From JAVBNA01 sp031551875 (GTDB lineage: Bacteria > Bacillota > Clostridia > Oscillospirales > Acutalibacteraceae), in assembly GCA_031551875.1 (NCBI GenBank), contig JAVBNA010000015.1, positions 1-64,000 on the forward strand: a stretch of DNA of 64,000 bases. Reading direction: 5' to 3'. Position numbers and translations under genes: made by a program. Under the pieces are notes generated by a model, which worked only from the letters and a program-made list of their open reading frames with translations, had not been told where the DNA came from and searched no databases. This document shows, piece after piece, positions 51,295 through 60,391 of this stretch (its first letter is position 1; every line of letters begins with the position of its first letter).

Positions 51295-51561
51295 ATGAAA
51301 AATAAACTGATCAAAACGCTTGTACTGATCGTGCTGCTGCTGCTCGCGGTCATTCTGGGCAAGGTCATCGGGAGCGCCGTGACCGGCATCTCTTTTTTGT
51401 CGTGGCTTGGTTTGGGCGCCGACTTTGGGTTTGACCCGGTCGCTCTCGACCTTGCGGTCATGAACCTGACCTTTGGCTTTCACTTCGCGGTCAACATCGC
51501 GCAGATCCTGCTCATCCTCATCGCGGTGTTTGTCTATTCGCGCTGGATCGTGCGCGATTAG
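51295..51561 (+). CDS. DUF4321 small membrane protein
   Basis: An 88-residue protein with two membrane helices (about 7-27 and 65-83) and the central FGFDPVALDLAVMNLTFGFHFAVNIAQI. This matches DUF4321, a Firmicute family usually encoded next to maf and mreB. AGGAGGAAGAAT precedes ATG 51295. It lies 18 bases before maf. Function is unknown; context suggests a link to shape or division. Confidence 0.85.
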   Translation: MKNKLIKTLVLIVLLLLAVILGKVIGSAVTGISFLSWLGLGADFGFDPVALDLAVMNLTFGFHFAVNIAQILLILIAVFVYSRWIVRD

Positions 51562-51579
51562 GGAAGAGGGTGACGGAGA

Positions 51580-52155
51580 ATGAACGAACTGATTCTGGCG
51601 TCGGCCTCGCCCCGGCGGAGGGAGCTTCTTGAGCGGCTTGGGCTGCCCTTTACGGTCGTGACCGCCGACGTGGACGAGTCCGTGCCGGAGGATACCGATC
51701 CGGGCGACGCCGTGCTTGAGATTGCGGCGCGCAAGGCACAGGCGGTGCGGGCGGAGAACCCCCGGAGCGTTGTGCTGGCCGCCGACACGGTGGTCTACCA
51801 CCGGGGGCGGATGCTGGGAAAACCGGCGGGGCTTTCGGAGGCGGTGGACATGCTGCGGTCGCTGTCGGGGGCAATACACGAGGTGTACACCGGTGTATGG
51901 GTGCTCGCAGAGGGGCAGTCGGATTATCTTGTCGAAAAAACCCTCGTGGAATTTTTTCCGCTTTCCGAGGAGGAAATTTTTTCCTACATCGAGAGCGGAG
52001 AGCCCTTTGACAAGGCGGGCGCATACGGCATACAGGGGCTGGGCGCGCTTCTCGTGAAGGGCATTGAAGGGGATTTCTACAACGTCATGGGGCTGCCGAT
52101 TGGTCGAGTTAGCCGTATTTTGCGAAAAATGTGTGGAAAACGTACTTCAAGGTGA
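51580..52155 (+). CDS. maf: Maf-type nucleotide pyrophosphatase
   Basis: A 191-residue house-cleaning pyrophosphatase for modified or canonical dTTP/UTP, of the Maf/YhdE group. It begins LILASASPRRRELLERLGLPFTVV (SxSPRR motif), and continues with AADTVVYHRGRMLGKPA, and EIFSYIESGEPFDKAGAYGIQG with the catalytic Asp. Maf overexpression blocks septation in Bacillus. It stands directly before mreB, as in Bacillus. A TGTGGAAAA site lies at its 3' end (52132-52140). Confidence 0.95.
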   Translation: MNELILASASPRRRELLERLGLPFTVVTADVDESVPEDTDPGDAVLEIAARKAQAVRAENPRSVVLAADTVVYHRGRMLGKPAGLSEAVDMLRSLSGAIHEVYTGVWVLAEGQSDYLVEKTLVEFFPLSEEEIFSYIESGEPFDKAGAYGIQGLGALLVKGIEGDFYNVMGLPIGRVSRILRKMCGKRTSR

Positions 52156-52173
52156 CAGTATTGCATTTATTTG

Positions 52174-52202
52174 TTGAGAAATGTTTGTGTACAGGTTATA
52201 AT
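52174..52202 (+). promoter_or_regulatory. mreB promoter
   Basis: TTGAGA (52174-52179), 17 bases, then TATAAT (52197-52202). The leader of about 90 bases has no recognised regulator. Confidence 0.85.
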
Positions 52203-52294
52203 AAAAGAGATACAGAAAACTCAGGCTGCCCACCCGAAAAAAGGGTCGCCGTCGGATAAAAAAAGACGCGCACGATTGAAAGGAGACCAGTGAC

Positions 52295-53308
52295 ATGGCC
52301 ATGTTTGCAAAGGATATCGGAATCGATCTGGGCACAGCGAATACGCTTGTGTACATGAAGGGGAAGGGGATTGTCATGCGCGAGCCGTCGGTTGTGGCGG
52401 TGGACGTGCGCAGTGACACCGTGCTCGCGGTCGGCGCGCAGGCCAAGGATATGATCGGCCGTACGCCCGGCTCAATCGTCGCGGTGCGCCCCCTCAAGGA
52501 CGGCGTCATCGCCGACTTTGACATCACCTCTACCATGCTCAAGCACTTTATCCGCAAAGCGGTCAAGTCCACCCCCTTCAGCCGTCCGCGCGTCGTGGTC
52601 TGTATTCCCTCGGGCGTCACCGAGGTGGAGCGCCGCGCCGTCGAGGATGCCGCGCGCCAGGCGGGCGCCGGCGACGTCGAGCTGATTGAGGAACCCATGG
52701 CGGCCGCCATCGGCGCGGGATTGCCCGTGGCTGAGGCGACCGGCAGCATGGTCGTCGACATCGGCGGCGGCACCAGCGAGGTGGCGGTCATCTCGCTCGG
52801 CGACATTGTCACCGCCTGTTCGGTGCGCGTTGCGGGGGACAAGTTCGACGAGGCGATCACCTCCTACGTCAAGAAAAAGCACAACCTTCTGATCGGCGAA
52901 CGCACCGCCGAGGAAATCAAAATCAAAATCGGCTCCGCCTACCCCTATGACAACGAGGAGTCCATTCAGATCAAGGGCCGCAACCTGCTTGACGGGCTGC
53001 CGAAAAATGTCGCCATCTCGTCGAGCGAGGTGCGCGAGGCGCTCAGCGATCCGCTTTCAGCGATTATCGACGCGATCAAGTCGACGCTGGAAAAGACGCC
53101 GCCTGAGCTTTCGGCCGACATCATCGACCACGGCATCATGCTGACCGGCGGCGGCGCGCTGCTGCGCGGCCTGGATCAGCTGATCAGCCAGGAGTCGAGC
53201 ATCCCGGTGCACGTCGCCGAGCGCCCGCTCGACTGCGTCGCCGACGGAACCGGAAAGCGCCTGGACATCGTCCTGCCCAGCGAATATTACAAATCCCGCC
53301 GCCGCTAG
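52295..53308 (+). CDS. mreB: Rod-shape-determining actin homologue MreB
   Basis: An actin-like ATPase of 337 residues that guides lateral wall synthesis. Phosphate-1 (IGIDLGTANTLVYMKGKGIV), phosphate-2 (MVVDIGGGTSEVAVISLG) and adenosine (IMLTGGGALLRGLDQLI) motifs are all present, along with EPMAAAIGAGLPV. GAAAGGAGACC precedes ATG 52295. Unusually, mreC does not follow directly: two small membrane-protein genes intervene. Confidence 0.97.
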   Translation: MAMFAKDIGIDLGTANTLVYMKGKGIVMREPSVVAVDVRSDTVLAVGAQAKDMIGRTPGSIVAVRPLKDGVIADFDITSTMLKHFIRKAVKSTPFSRPRVVVCIPSGVTEVERRAVEDAARQAGAGDVELIEEPMAAAIGAGLPVAEATGSMVVDIGGGTSEVAVISLGDIVTACSVRVAGDKFDEAITSYVKKKHNLLIGERTAEEIKIKIGSAYPYDNEESIQIKGRNLLDGLPKNVAISSSEVREALSDPLSAIIDAIKSTLEKTPPELSADIIDHGIMLTGGGALLRGLDQLISQESSIPVHVAERPLDCVADGTGKRLDIVLPSEYYKSRRR

Positions 53309-53369
53309 GCAGGGTCGAGCCCTCGCCGCCCTTTGTTTTACACACAGTGTGCCGAGTGAAAGGAAGTGC

Positions 53370-53969
53370 GTGCGCGGACGACACCCGCGCGGCCATATGA
53401 AAAGATGCACCTGCGGTATGGTACAGTCAAATTTGCACCGCCTCTGCTGGGACTGCGGCAAACGTCTTGGTGAACCGATTGACATCGAGGAAAGACGGTG
53501 CATCAAGGCAGGAAGGGAACCGGGCGTACATACGAAGCCCAAATGGTACCGGCCGTACAAGTACGGCGCGTATGACCGCACGATGGCAATCCTGCTTTTT
53601 CTCGGAGGGCTCACGTTTATCGCCCAGCCGTTTTTTTACTACGGCGCTTATTATAGTGTTGAGGAATCTGCTTTTGCCAGAGATTTCTATATTGGGCCGG
53701 TCGGACCGGTTTCCTATATTCTGATTGGCTTGATTTTTCTCGCCTTTTCCCTTTGGGCAATTCACCCGCGCATTGTCGAGGTCTTGCGTAAGAAGGGGGA
53801 GGGGCTCACGGCGGACGAGGACTATCCATCCGAATCCTATGTGTATATCCGCCGTATTACGCTGTTTGCGATTGTCGTGGTGATGCTGTTCTTTATCACG
53901 ATGACCTGCTTTTTTCCATTTTACTATAAGGGGATACCGGCAGTGCAGGAAGTGGTTTCAGGGATATGA
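53370..53969 (+). CDS. Zinc-knuckle membrane protein between mreB and mreC, paralogue 1
   Basis: About 199 residues. CTCGMVQSNLHRLCWDCG near the N-terminus could bind zinc. Three or four membrane helices follow, starting with YGAYDRTMAILLFLGGLTFI. The later YPSESYVYIRRITLFAIVVVMLFF aligns with the next gene, so the two are tandem paralogues. GTG 53370 (AAAGGA five bases upstream) is chosen; ATG 53397 or GTG 53349 are possible. Function is unknown. The position inside the mre cluster suggests a role in envelope growth, but that is inference. Confidence 0.6.
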   Translation: MRGRHPRGHMKRCTCGMVQSNLHRLCWDCGKRLGEPIDIEERRCIKAGREPGVHTKPKWYRPYKYGAYDRTMAILLFLGGLTFIAQPFFYYGAYYSVEESAFARDFYIGPVGPVSYILIGLIFLAFSLWAIHPRIVEVLRKKGEGLTADEDYPSESYVYIRRITLFAIVVVMLFFITMTCFFPFYYKGIPAVQEVVSGI

Positions 53970-54373
53970 AGACAGAGAATAAAAACAAAGGGGAGAGGAA
54001 ATCTCCCTTTTTCTCCCGCCGGCTGAAGGTGTATTTAGAACGCAACGAGATCTTCGAGATGAAGGCCTACGATTACATCATGGCGCTGCTGCATTTTTTG
54101 GGCGCCGTACTTGCGCCGGTCATCATCCTCGTGCGGGGAACGGACAATGATCATATTTCATGGGCAATCGGATTATTTGTCTGCTTTGCCCTCTGCGGCC
54201 TGGACATCGCCGTTCCGCATTTTTCATGGGGAATCCGAAGCCTGTTCGCACAGTTTACCTACAAAAATGCCGACGACATAGAGCCGGGGAGCATGTATAT
54301 CATCGGGCGGAAAATTTCCTATGTGCTGACGTTTTGGTTTTCATCTGCCTTTTGTTTTCTTGCGGCCCAATAA
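53966..54373 (+). CDS. Small membrane protein between mreB and mreC, paralogue 2
   Basis: A 135-residue protein with three membrane helices. MKAYDYIMALLHFLGAVLAP matches YGAYDRTMAILLFLGGLTFI of the preceding gene, and EPGSMYIIGRKISYVLTFWF matches its YIRRITLFAIVVVM segment. The zinc knuckle is missing, replaced by a basic N-terminus (KTENKNKGERKSPFFSRR). It overlaps the preceding gene by four bases (ATGA), so the pair is translationally coupled. mreC starts 33 bases later. No family recognised. Confidence 0.6.
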   Translation: MKTENKNKGERKSPFFSRRLKVYLERNEIFEMKAYDYIMALLHFLGAVLAPVIILVRGTDNDHISWAIGLFVCFALCGLDIAVPHFSWGIRSLFAQFTYKNADDIEPGSMYIIGRKISYVLTFWFSSAFCFLAAQ

Positions 54374-54405
54374 ATTGAGAGTCCTCCGGAAGAGAGTGTG
54401 ACGCT

Positions 54406-55407
54406 ATGAGAGAGTTTTTCAGAAGCAGAAGCTTTAAAATACTGGCCGCCGTGGTGCTGATCCTGCTGGGCGTGGTGCTGTACACCGCCTCGGTGGGCAA
54501 CACGTTTACGGCGAGTCTTTTTGGCCTTGTGTCCACCCCGATGCAGCAGATTTCCCAGTCGGGAGTCGAGGCGGCGCAGGGTGTGGTCGGCGGGAAGTCG
54601 GCCGACCAGCTGAAAGCGGAAAACGAGCAGCTTAGAAAAGAGCTGGACGACCGCAACCAGAAGCTCGTGGACCATTACAAGATCAAGGCGGAAAACGAAC
54701 AGTTCCGGCAGTATCTTGAGCTCAAAAAGGACAACACCGACTTTAAGTTTACAGAGGCCACCAGAATTGTCAATTCTCCCGAAGAGTATTTTTACGGCTT
54801 TACGATCGACAAGGGCTCTCTGCAGGGCGTGGCGGCCGGCGATCCGGTCATCACAGCGTCGGGTCTGGTGGGCTATGTCACCGAGGTGGGCGCCACCTAT
54901 GCCCGGGTCAAAACCATTCTGGACGCCTCCATCAGCGTGGGCGCGCACGATGTGCGCACGCGCGACGGCGGTGTCGTGAGCGGCACGCTCGAGCTGTCTG
55001 ACCAGGGGCTGACCAAAATGCGATACATCTCCAACCAGCACCAGATGCAGGTGGACGACCTCGTGATCACCTCAGGGCTGGGAGGCATCTACCCCTATGG
55101 CCTCGTAATCGGGAAAATCAAGGAGATCAAGCCGGAGGAGCATTCCATCTCCCTCTATGCGCTGATCGAGCCGGTTGTGGACATCCAAAAAGTGACCGAT
55201 GTGTTCGTCATCACCGAATTTGAGGGGCAGGGAGAGGTGGTCAAGGACAACCTGACGCCGCAGCGGGGCGCCTATGCGACAGGCGATGACCCCGACATGA
55301 CCATCACCGCGAGCGACATTTCCTCTTCGGACAGTTCCTCCAATGGATCGAGCGGGGCTTCGTCCGGCCAGGCAAGCTCTTCGGGCAGCTCGAGCAGTGA
55401 GGAATAA
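54406..55407 (+). CDS. mreC: Rod-shape-determining protein MreC
   Basis: A 333-residue bitopic protein: one N-terminal helix (about 10-28), a coiled coil (about 60-105), then the extracytoplasmic beta domains (ATRIVNSPEEYFYGFTIDKGSLQGVAAGDPVITASGLVGYV and VVSGTLE ... VITSGLGGIYPYGLVIGKI). It ends in a Ser/Gly-rich tail of about 30 residues, which is not usual. MreC links MreB, MreD and PBP2 of the elongation machine. It is 4 bases upstream of mreD. Confidence 0.95.
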   Translation: MREFFRSRSFKILAAVVLILLGVVLYTASVGNTFTASLFGLVSTPMQQISQSGVEAAQGVVGGKSADQLKAENEQLRKELDDRNQKLVDHYKIKAENEQFRQYLELKKDNTDFKFTEATRIVNSPEEYFYGFTIDKGSLQGVAAGDPVITASGLVGYVTEVGATYARVKTILDASISVGAHDVRTRDGGVVSGTLELSDQGLTKMRYISNQHQMQVDDLVITSGLGGIYPYGLVIGKIKEIKPEEHSISLYALIEPVVDIQKVTDVFVITEFEGQGEVVKDNLTPQRGAYATGDDPDMTITASDISSSDSSSNGSSGASSGQASSSGSSSSEE

Positions 55408-55410
55408 GCC

Positions 55411-55920
55411 ATGGATCGATATAAAACGCTGCGCTGGTTCGCCTATTTCATCGAGCTGATCATCTTCTATATTGTACAGAACACCCCCGGCCTTCTGCCC
55501 GAATTCCTGGGCGCGCGGCCGCTGCTGCTCGTGTCAACCGCGCTGAGTATCGCCATGTTTGAGGGCGAGACGGCGGGTGTGGGCGTGGGGCTGATCGCCG
55601 GTCTGCTCATCGATTTTTCGGCGGGCACCATCCTGGGTTTTCACGCGATCGTGCTGGTGATCCTGTGCTTCTTTGTGGGGCTTCTGACCATGAACCTCAT
55701 CCGCACAAACCTGTTTACGGCGCTTTTTGTCTCGGCCATTGCCATCCCGATTGTCTACCTGCTGCAATGGCTGTTCTACTACGCCATCTGGGACTACGGC
55801 GATTCGGGCTATGCGCTTGTCAACCACGTTTTGCCCCGGATGCTGTACACCTTTCTGACCGTGCCCGTCGTGTACTTCTTTAACCGCGCGATCGGACACC
55901 GGCTCAGAGAAAACATCTGA
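55411..55920 (+). CDS. mreD: Rod-shape-determining protein MreD
   Basis: A 169-residue hydrophobic protein with five or six helices. FYIVQNTPGLLPEFLGARPLLLV and GLIAGLLIDFSAGTILGFHAIVLVI are the usual MreD landmarks. It sits between mreC and the class B PBP gene in the standard order. GGAATAAGCC precedes its ATG. Confidence 0.93.
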   Translation: MDRYKTLRWFAYFIELIIFYIVQNTPGLLPEFLGARPLLLVSTALSIAMFEGETAGVGVGLIAGLLIDFSAGTILGFHAIVLVILCFFVGLLTMNLIRTNLFTALFVSAIAIPIVYLLQWLFYYAIWDYGDSGYALVNHVLPRMLYTFLTVPVVYFFNRAIGHRLRENI

Positions 55921-55955
55921 GTTCACCCCTTCACCGTCCCAAAAGGAGGACAAGC

Positions 55956-58034
55956 ATGAAACGACCCAATATCGCGCTTCGCAATTTTATCATGATTATT
56001 TTCATCGGGCTGATCCTGGTGCTCTACATCGGGAACCTTGTTGATCTTCAGGTGGTGCACGGCGAGGAAAACAACCTCAAGGCCGAAAAGACCTCCGAGC
56101 GCAAGGTGGCCGTCATGCCCGCCCGCGGCGAGATTCTCGACCGCAACGGAAAGCCCATCGCGGTCAACGCCATGGGCTATTCGATCATTTTTGACCGGCT
56201 GTATATGACCCCCAAAAACCAGAATGAAACCATTCACCGTCTGCTCATTCTGTTTGCCGAGACCCATGAAACCTGGGTGGACGATTTTCCCATTGTGGTC
56301 AAGGGAGAAAAATACAAAATCGCAGAGGACATGGAAAAACAGATCACCGGCCTGCGCGAATTCCTGCGCGTCAACACCTATGCGACGGCGGAAAACTGCA
56401 TGGAACACCTGGTCAAGAAGTACGAGCTGGAGGATTATGATGCTCCCACCCGCCGCGCTATGGCCGCCGTGCGGTATCAGATGGAAAAGATTGAGTTTTC
56501 CATCCCGATTCCTTATGTTTTTGCCGAAAATGTTTCGATCGACACGGTGTCGCGCGTCAAGGAGAACAGCGTGCTGTTCCCCGGCGTGGACGTGCGCACC
56601 ACCACCATCCGGCAGTACCCCAACGGGACGCTTGCGCCCCACCTGATCGGCACGGTCGGCGCGATCAACAAGGAGGAGTACGACGAGAAAAAGGACGAGG
56701 GTTACCTCCTCAACGACAGCATCGGCAAGAACGGCATTGAAAAGGCCATGGAGAACGAGCTGCGCGGCAAAGTCGGCGAAAAGGTCATACACACAAGCGA
56801 CAAGGGCGAGCTGGTTGACGTCGACGAGGAGAGCAACATGTCCCTGCCGGGCAATACAGTCTACCTGACCATTGATTCCGACCTGCAAAGGATCGCCAAC
56901 CAGGCGCTCAAGGACAACATAGACGATGTGGCCGCCAAGGGCCGGGCCGCCCGTAAGAAGGGAAGCGGCGAGGACTGTCACGCGGGCGCGCTGGTCGTGC
57001 TCGATGCAAAGAATTTCGAGGTGCTGGCCAGCTCGACCTATCCGAGCTTTGATCTGGCCACCTATAAGGATGACATTGAAGACCTGGTCAAGGATGAAAA
57101 GGGTACGCCGCTGCTCAACCGCGTCCTTCAGGGCGCGTACGCCCCCGGCTCGACCATGAAGCCCTCGGTCGCGTTGGCCGGCCTGCAGGAGGGCGCCATC
57201 ACGCCCACCGGCACGATCACCTGCAACGGCATTTATGACACGGTCCGTGAGTCGGGTCTGACCTTTAAATGCTTGGGACACCACGGCAGCGTCAGCGTCG
57301 TACGGGCGCTGACCAAATCGTGCAACATCTTTTTCTACGAGACCGGCTACCGGACGGGTATTGACAAGATGAACGAATACGGTAAGCGGCTGGGGCTCGG
57401 ACAGACGACCGGCGTCGAGGTGGACGAGCGCACCGGCATCTTGGCGGGACGCGAAGCACGCCGTGCGCAGGGCAAAAACTGGACGGTCGGCGATACAATC
57501 CAGTATTCCATCGGACAGTCGGACAACATCTTCACCCCCATGCAGTACGCGGTGTACGCGGCGACCATTGCCAACGGCGGCACCCGCTATGAGGCGCACT
57601 ATGTCAAAGAGGTGCGCAACTATATGCGCGAGCAGGTGGTGTTTGACAAGACCGGCTCCCAGAAAATGGTGGCTGGGCTGGGTGTTGACGCCAATTACAT
57701 CGACGTGGTCAAGCAGGGTATGCGCGATGTGTGTAAGCCGGGCGGCACTGCGGGCAGCACCTTTGCAAGCTTCAACATCCCCGTCTCAGGCAAAACCGGA
57801 ACCGCACAGGTGCAAAAGGGGACCACCGACAACGCGGTGTTCATCTGCTTTGCCCCCGCCGACGACCCCCAGATTGCCGTCGCGGTCATTCTGGAGCACG
57901 GCGCCCACGGCGGATGGGCAGCGCCCGCCGCACGCGACGTCATGGAATATTACTTCAATAAAAAGGACACGACTTCGGCGTCCAAGGACAACGAGGCGGG
58001 CAATACGCTCGGCGAAGCGCAGATCGAGGACTAA
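55956..58034 (+). CDS. mrdA: Penicillin-binding protein 2, class B transpeptidase
   Basis: A 692-residue elongation-specific transpeptidase. One N-terminal helix (about 10-30) is followed by the PBP dimer domain (ARGEILDRNGKPIAVN). The transpeptidase has the active-site SxxK in APGSTMKPSVALAG, SxN in LTKSCNIFFYE and KTG in SGKTGTAQV. GGAGG lies before ATG 55956. It probably works with a RodA not present in the window. The mre-pbp order supports the elongation role rather than sporulation (SpoVD) or division (FtsI). Confidence 0.95.
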   Translation: MKRPNIALRNFIMIIFIGLILVLYIGNLVDLQVVHGEENNLKAEKTSERKVAVMPARGEILDRNGKPIAVNAMGYSIIFDRLYMTPKNQNETIHRLLILFAETHETWVDDFPIVVKGEKYKIAEDMEKQITGLREFLRVNTYATAENCMEHLVKKYELEDYDAPTRRAMAAVRYQMEKIEFSIPIPYVFAENVSIDTVSRVKENSVLFPGVDVRTTTIRQYPNGTLAPHLIGTVGAINKEEYDEKKDEGYLLNDSIGKNGIEKAMENELRGKVGEKVIHTSDKGELVDVDEESNMSLPGNTVYLTIDSDLQRIANQALKDNIDDVAAKGRAARKKGSGEDCHAGALVVLDAKNFEVLASSTYPSFDLATYKDDIEDLVKDEKGTPLLNRVLQGAYAPGSTMKPSVALAGLQEGAITPTGTITCNGIYDTVRESGLTFKCLGHHGSVSVVRALTKSCNIFFYETGYRTGIDKMNEYGKRLGLGQTTGVEVDERTGILAGREARRAQGKNWTVGDTIQYSIGQSDNIFTPMQYAVYAATIANGGTRYEAHYVKEVRNYMREQVVFDKTGSQKMVAGLGVDANYIDVVKQGMRDVCKPGGTAGSTFASFNIPVSGKTGTAQVQKGTTDNAVFICFAPADDPQIAVAVILEHGAHGGWAAPAARDVMEYYFNKKDTTSASKDNEAGNTLGEAQIED

Positions 58035-58055
58035 AATCGAAGGGAGGAACGCGCC

Positions 58056-58991
58056 GTGATGGAAATAAACCTGCGCATACTCGAATGGATCCAGTTCGGG
58101 CGCACCCCCTTTTGGGACGGGTTTTTCTCCCTGTTCACCCATCTGGGCGACGAGCTTGTGCTCATCCCCATTTTCTGCGCACTGTTCTGGTGTGTCAACA
58201 AGCGCTTTGCTTACCACGTCAGCTTGGCCTTTTTCAGCGGCACATTGTTAAGCCAGCTGCTCAAAATCACCTTTTGCATCCCCCGGCCGTGGCTGCTCGA
58301 TCCAAAGATTAAACCGGTGGAAAGCGCGGTGTCGGGCGCGACCGGATTTTCCTTCCCCAGCGGACACACCGCCAGCGCCGCCGGCATTTACGGCGGCATC
58401 GCCATGAACCTGCGCAAATGGGGGGCATGGCTCGGACTGGGGATGTGCACGCTGCTGGTCGCTTACTCCCGTCTCTATCTCGGCGTGCACACGCCGCTTG
58501 ACGTGGGGGTGTCCCTGCTCATAAGCGCGGTGCTGCTGCTTCTTTCACGGCGGGTCATGGCCTTTGCTGAAACCCATGAAAAGGGCGGCGCGGTCATCCT
58601 GACCGCAGGGATCGCCCTGTGCGCGGCCAGCCTGGTCTATGTGCATCTGCGCCATTGGCCGTTTTTCAGCGATATCGAGAACTTCCTCGACGCCTACAAG
58701 GCGGTGGGGGGCGGCATGGGCTATTTTATCGGCTGGTATCTTGAGCGGCGGTCGGTGAATTTCGACACGAAAGCGCCGCTTTGGTTCCAGGGCGTCAAGC
58801 TTGTGTGCGGGCTTTTGCTGCTGGCGGCCATTCAACAGGGGCTGAAAACCCCGCTGCACGCCCTGCTTGGGGAGCCCGCCGGAGACTTTACGCGTTACCT
58901 TGCGCTTGTGCTCTTTGCGGTCGCGCTCTATCCGATGCTGTTTAAGTGGGCGGGCGGAAAACTGAAACCGCAGAAATCGGCAAAAAAGTAA
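58056..58991 (+). CDS. PAP2-family membrane phosphatase
   Basis: A 311-residue integral membrane phosphatase. The three PAP2 motifs are complete: KITFCIPRPW, FPSGHTAS and SRLYLGVHTPLD. Eight hydrophobic segments are visible, with an extension after the catalytic part. Possible substrates are undecaprenyl pyrophosphate (lipid carrier recycling) or phosphatidic acid; sitting right after PBP2 favours carrier recycling, by inference. GTG 58056, eight bases after GGGAGG, is taken as start; ATG 58059 is adjacent. Confidence 0.9.
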   Translation: MMEINLRILEWIQFGRTPFWDGFFSLFTHLGDELVLIPIFCALFWCVNKRFAYHVSLAFFSGTLLSQLLKITFCIPRPWLLDPKIKPVESAVSGATGFSFPSGHTASAAGIYGGIAMNLRKWGAWLGLGMCTLLVAYSRLYLGVHTPLDVGVSLLISAVLLLLSRRVMAFAETHEKGGAVILTAGIALCAASLVYVHLRHWPFFSDIENFLDAYKAVGGGMGYFIGWYLERRSVNFDTKAPLWFQGVKLVCGLLLLAAIQQGLKTPLHALLGEPAGDFTRYLALVLFAVALYPMLFKWAGGKLKPQKSAKK

Positions 58992-59087
58992 CCGGCAAAC
59001 GGGGTAAGATCAAGGCAACAGCGACACAGAGGGGCACAGCCGGACGGTTACGGCTGCCAAATTGGTAAAATCTCACAAGAAAACTGC

Positions 59088-59116
59088 TTGACGCACGGGT
59101 TGACTTGTGGTACTAT
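59088..59116 (+). promoter_or_regulatory. minD promoter
   Basis: TTGACG (59088-59093), 17 bases, TACTAT (59111-59116). It would start transcription about 15 bases before minD. Confidence 0.7.
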
Positions 59117-59137
59117 GATACGAGAGGTAGAAGAGTT

Positions 59138-59881
59138 ATGGGGGAAATCACGGTTATCACATCAGGAAAAGGCGGCGTGGGCAAATCCACCGTTTCAGCA
59201 GGGATCGGCGCGGCGTTGGCGCGGCGCGGAAAACGGGTTCTGCTGGTGGACGGGGACGTGGGTCTGCGTTCGCTTGATTTGATTTTGGGGATCAGCCCGC
59301 AGCTGGTCTTTGACATCGCGGACGTTATGATGGGCAATTGCGAGCCGCTTGAAGCGGTGTACGAGTGTCCCACCTGTCCGAATCTGTTTTTGCTCCCGGC
59401 GCCCCGGTCAGCCGAGTATTCGATCAGCCCTGAGCTGATGCAGCGGCTGGTCTATGCCATGAGCAAGGTGTACGACCACGTGCTGATGGACTGTCCCGCG
59501 GGGCTTGGGCGCGGCTTTTTCTCCGCCATTGCGCCCGCAACCAGCGCGCTGATCGTCGCGACAACCGACCCCGTAAGCCTACAGGACGCCCGTCAGGCCA
59601 GCCGCGCCCTGCAAAAGGAGGGCATGGACCGTCAGCGCCTGATTATCAACCGCTTTAACCGCAACAACTTCCGCAAAATGCGCCATTACCGCGACCTCGA
59701 CGAGGTGGTGGACGCGGCGGGGGTACAGCTGATCGGCATCGTCCCCGAGGACTTTGAGGTGCAGGTGGGGTATACGCGCGGCATCGCGCTGACGAGTCGC
59801 TGTCTGGGCGGAAAAGCGCTGCAAAACATCGCCACCAGGCTGGAGGGAGAGGACGTTCCTCTTCTCAAAGCACTGCAATAG
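59138..59881 (+). CDS. minD: Septum-site-determining ATPase MinD
   Basis: A 247-residue deviant Walker ATPase beginning VITSGKGGVGKSTVSAGIGAALA. VLLVDGDVGLRSLDLILG and VLMDCPAGLGRGFFSAIAPA follow. The membrane-targeting C-terminal helix of canonical MinD is weak (IATRLEGEDVPLLKAL). MinC, MinE or DivIVA are not encoded nearby, so how it acts is unclear; a ParA/FlhG-like role is an alternative. ATG 59138 follows AGAGGTAGAAGAG. mgsA begins 44 bases after it. Confidence 0.82.
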   Translation: MGEITVITSGKGGVGKSTVSAGIGAALARRGKRVLLVDGDVGLRSLDLILGISPQLVFDIADVMMGNCEPLEAVYECPTCPNLFLLPAPRSAEYSISPELMQRLVYAMSKVYDHVLMDCPAGLGRGFFSAIAPATSALIVATTDPVSLQDARQASRALQKEGMDRQRLIINRFNRNNFRKMRHYRDLDEVVDAAGVQLIGIVPEDFEVQVGYTRGIALTSRCLGGKALQNIATRLEGEDVPLLKALQ

Positions 59882-59925
59882 AAGAGGTATGCAATTGAAA
59901 GAATCAACACTAGGGGGGAATCCAC

Positions 59926-60327
59926 TTGAATATTGCCTTGATTGCACATGACGCCAAAAAGGAATTGATGGTGCAGTTCTGTATTGCCTACTGCGGCATA
60001 CTCAGCCACCACACCCTTTGCGCGACCGGAACGACGGGAAAGATGGTGGCGGAAGCCACCGGCCTTGAGATACAGAAGTTTTTAGGCGGCTCACAGGGCG
60101 GGGATCAGCAGATCGCCGCGCGCATTGCCTGCAACGAGATTGATCTGCTGCTGTTTTTCCGCGACCCGCTCAATCCCAAGCCGCACGAGCCCAACGACAT
60201 CAACCTTCTGCGCCTGTGCGACATGCACAACATTCCGGTGGCCACCAACATCGCCACGGCGGAGGTACTGATCCATGGTCTCGAGCGGGGTGACCTCGAC
60301 TGGAGAAACATCGTCAAAGCGCGGTAA
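59926..60327 (+). CDS. mgsA: Methylglyoxal synthase
   Basis: It converts dihydroxyacetone phosphate to methylglyoxal, a bypass when phosphate is scarce. The 133-residue product shows NIALIAHDAKK, ATGTTG phosphate loop, SQGGDQQIAARI with the catalytic Asp, and FFRDPLNPKPHEPNDINLLRL. ATNIATAE is near the C-terminus. TTG 59926 after GGGGGGAATCCAC is the start. A strong terminator follows. Pairing with minD is common in Clostridia. Confidence 0.96.
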   Translation: MNIALIAHDAKKELMVQFCIAYCGILSHHTLCATGTTGKMVAEATGLEIQKFLGGSQGGDQQIAARIACNEIDLLLFFRDPLNPKPHEPNDINLLRLCDMHNIPVATNIATAEVLIHGLERGDLDWRNIVKAR

Positions 60328-60342
60328 GCTTGCATGAACATG

Positions 60343-60382
60343 TCCCCGCACGGCGCATTTTTGCGCCGTGCGGGGATTTTTT
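60343..60382 (+). terminator. minD-mgsA terminator
   Basis: A 14-bp GC-rich stem (60344-60357 with 60362-60375) is followed by ATTTTTTGC. Confidence 0.95.
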
Positions 60383-60391
60383 GCGTCCCGC

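Noticed and set aside
55923..57599. 558-codon minus-strand frame opposite the PBP2 gene
   Set aside because: It is the antisense shadow of a gene with all three transpeptidase motifs and has no recognisable domain.
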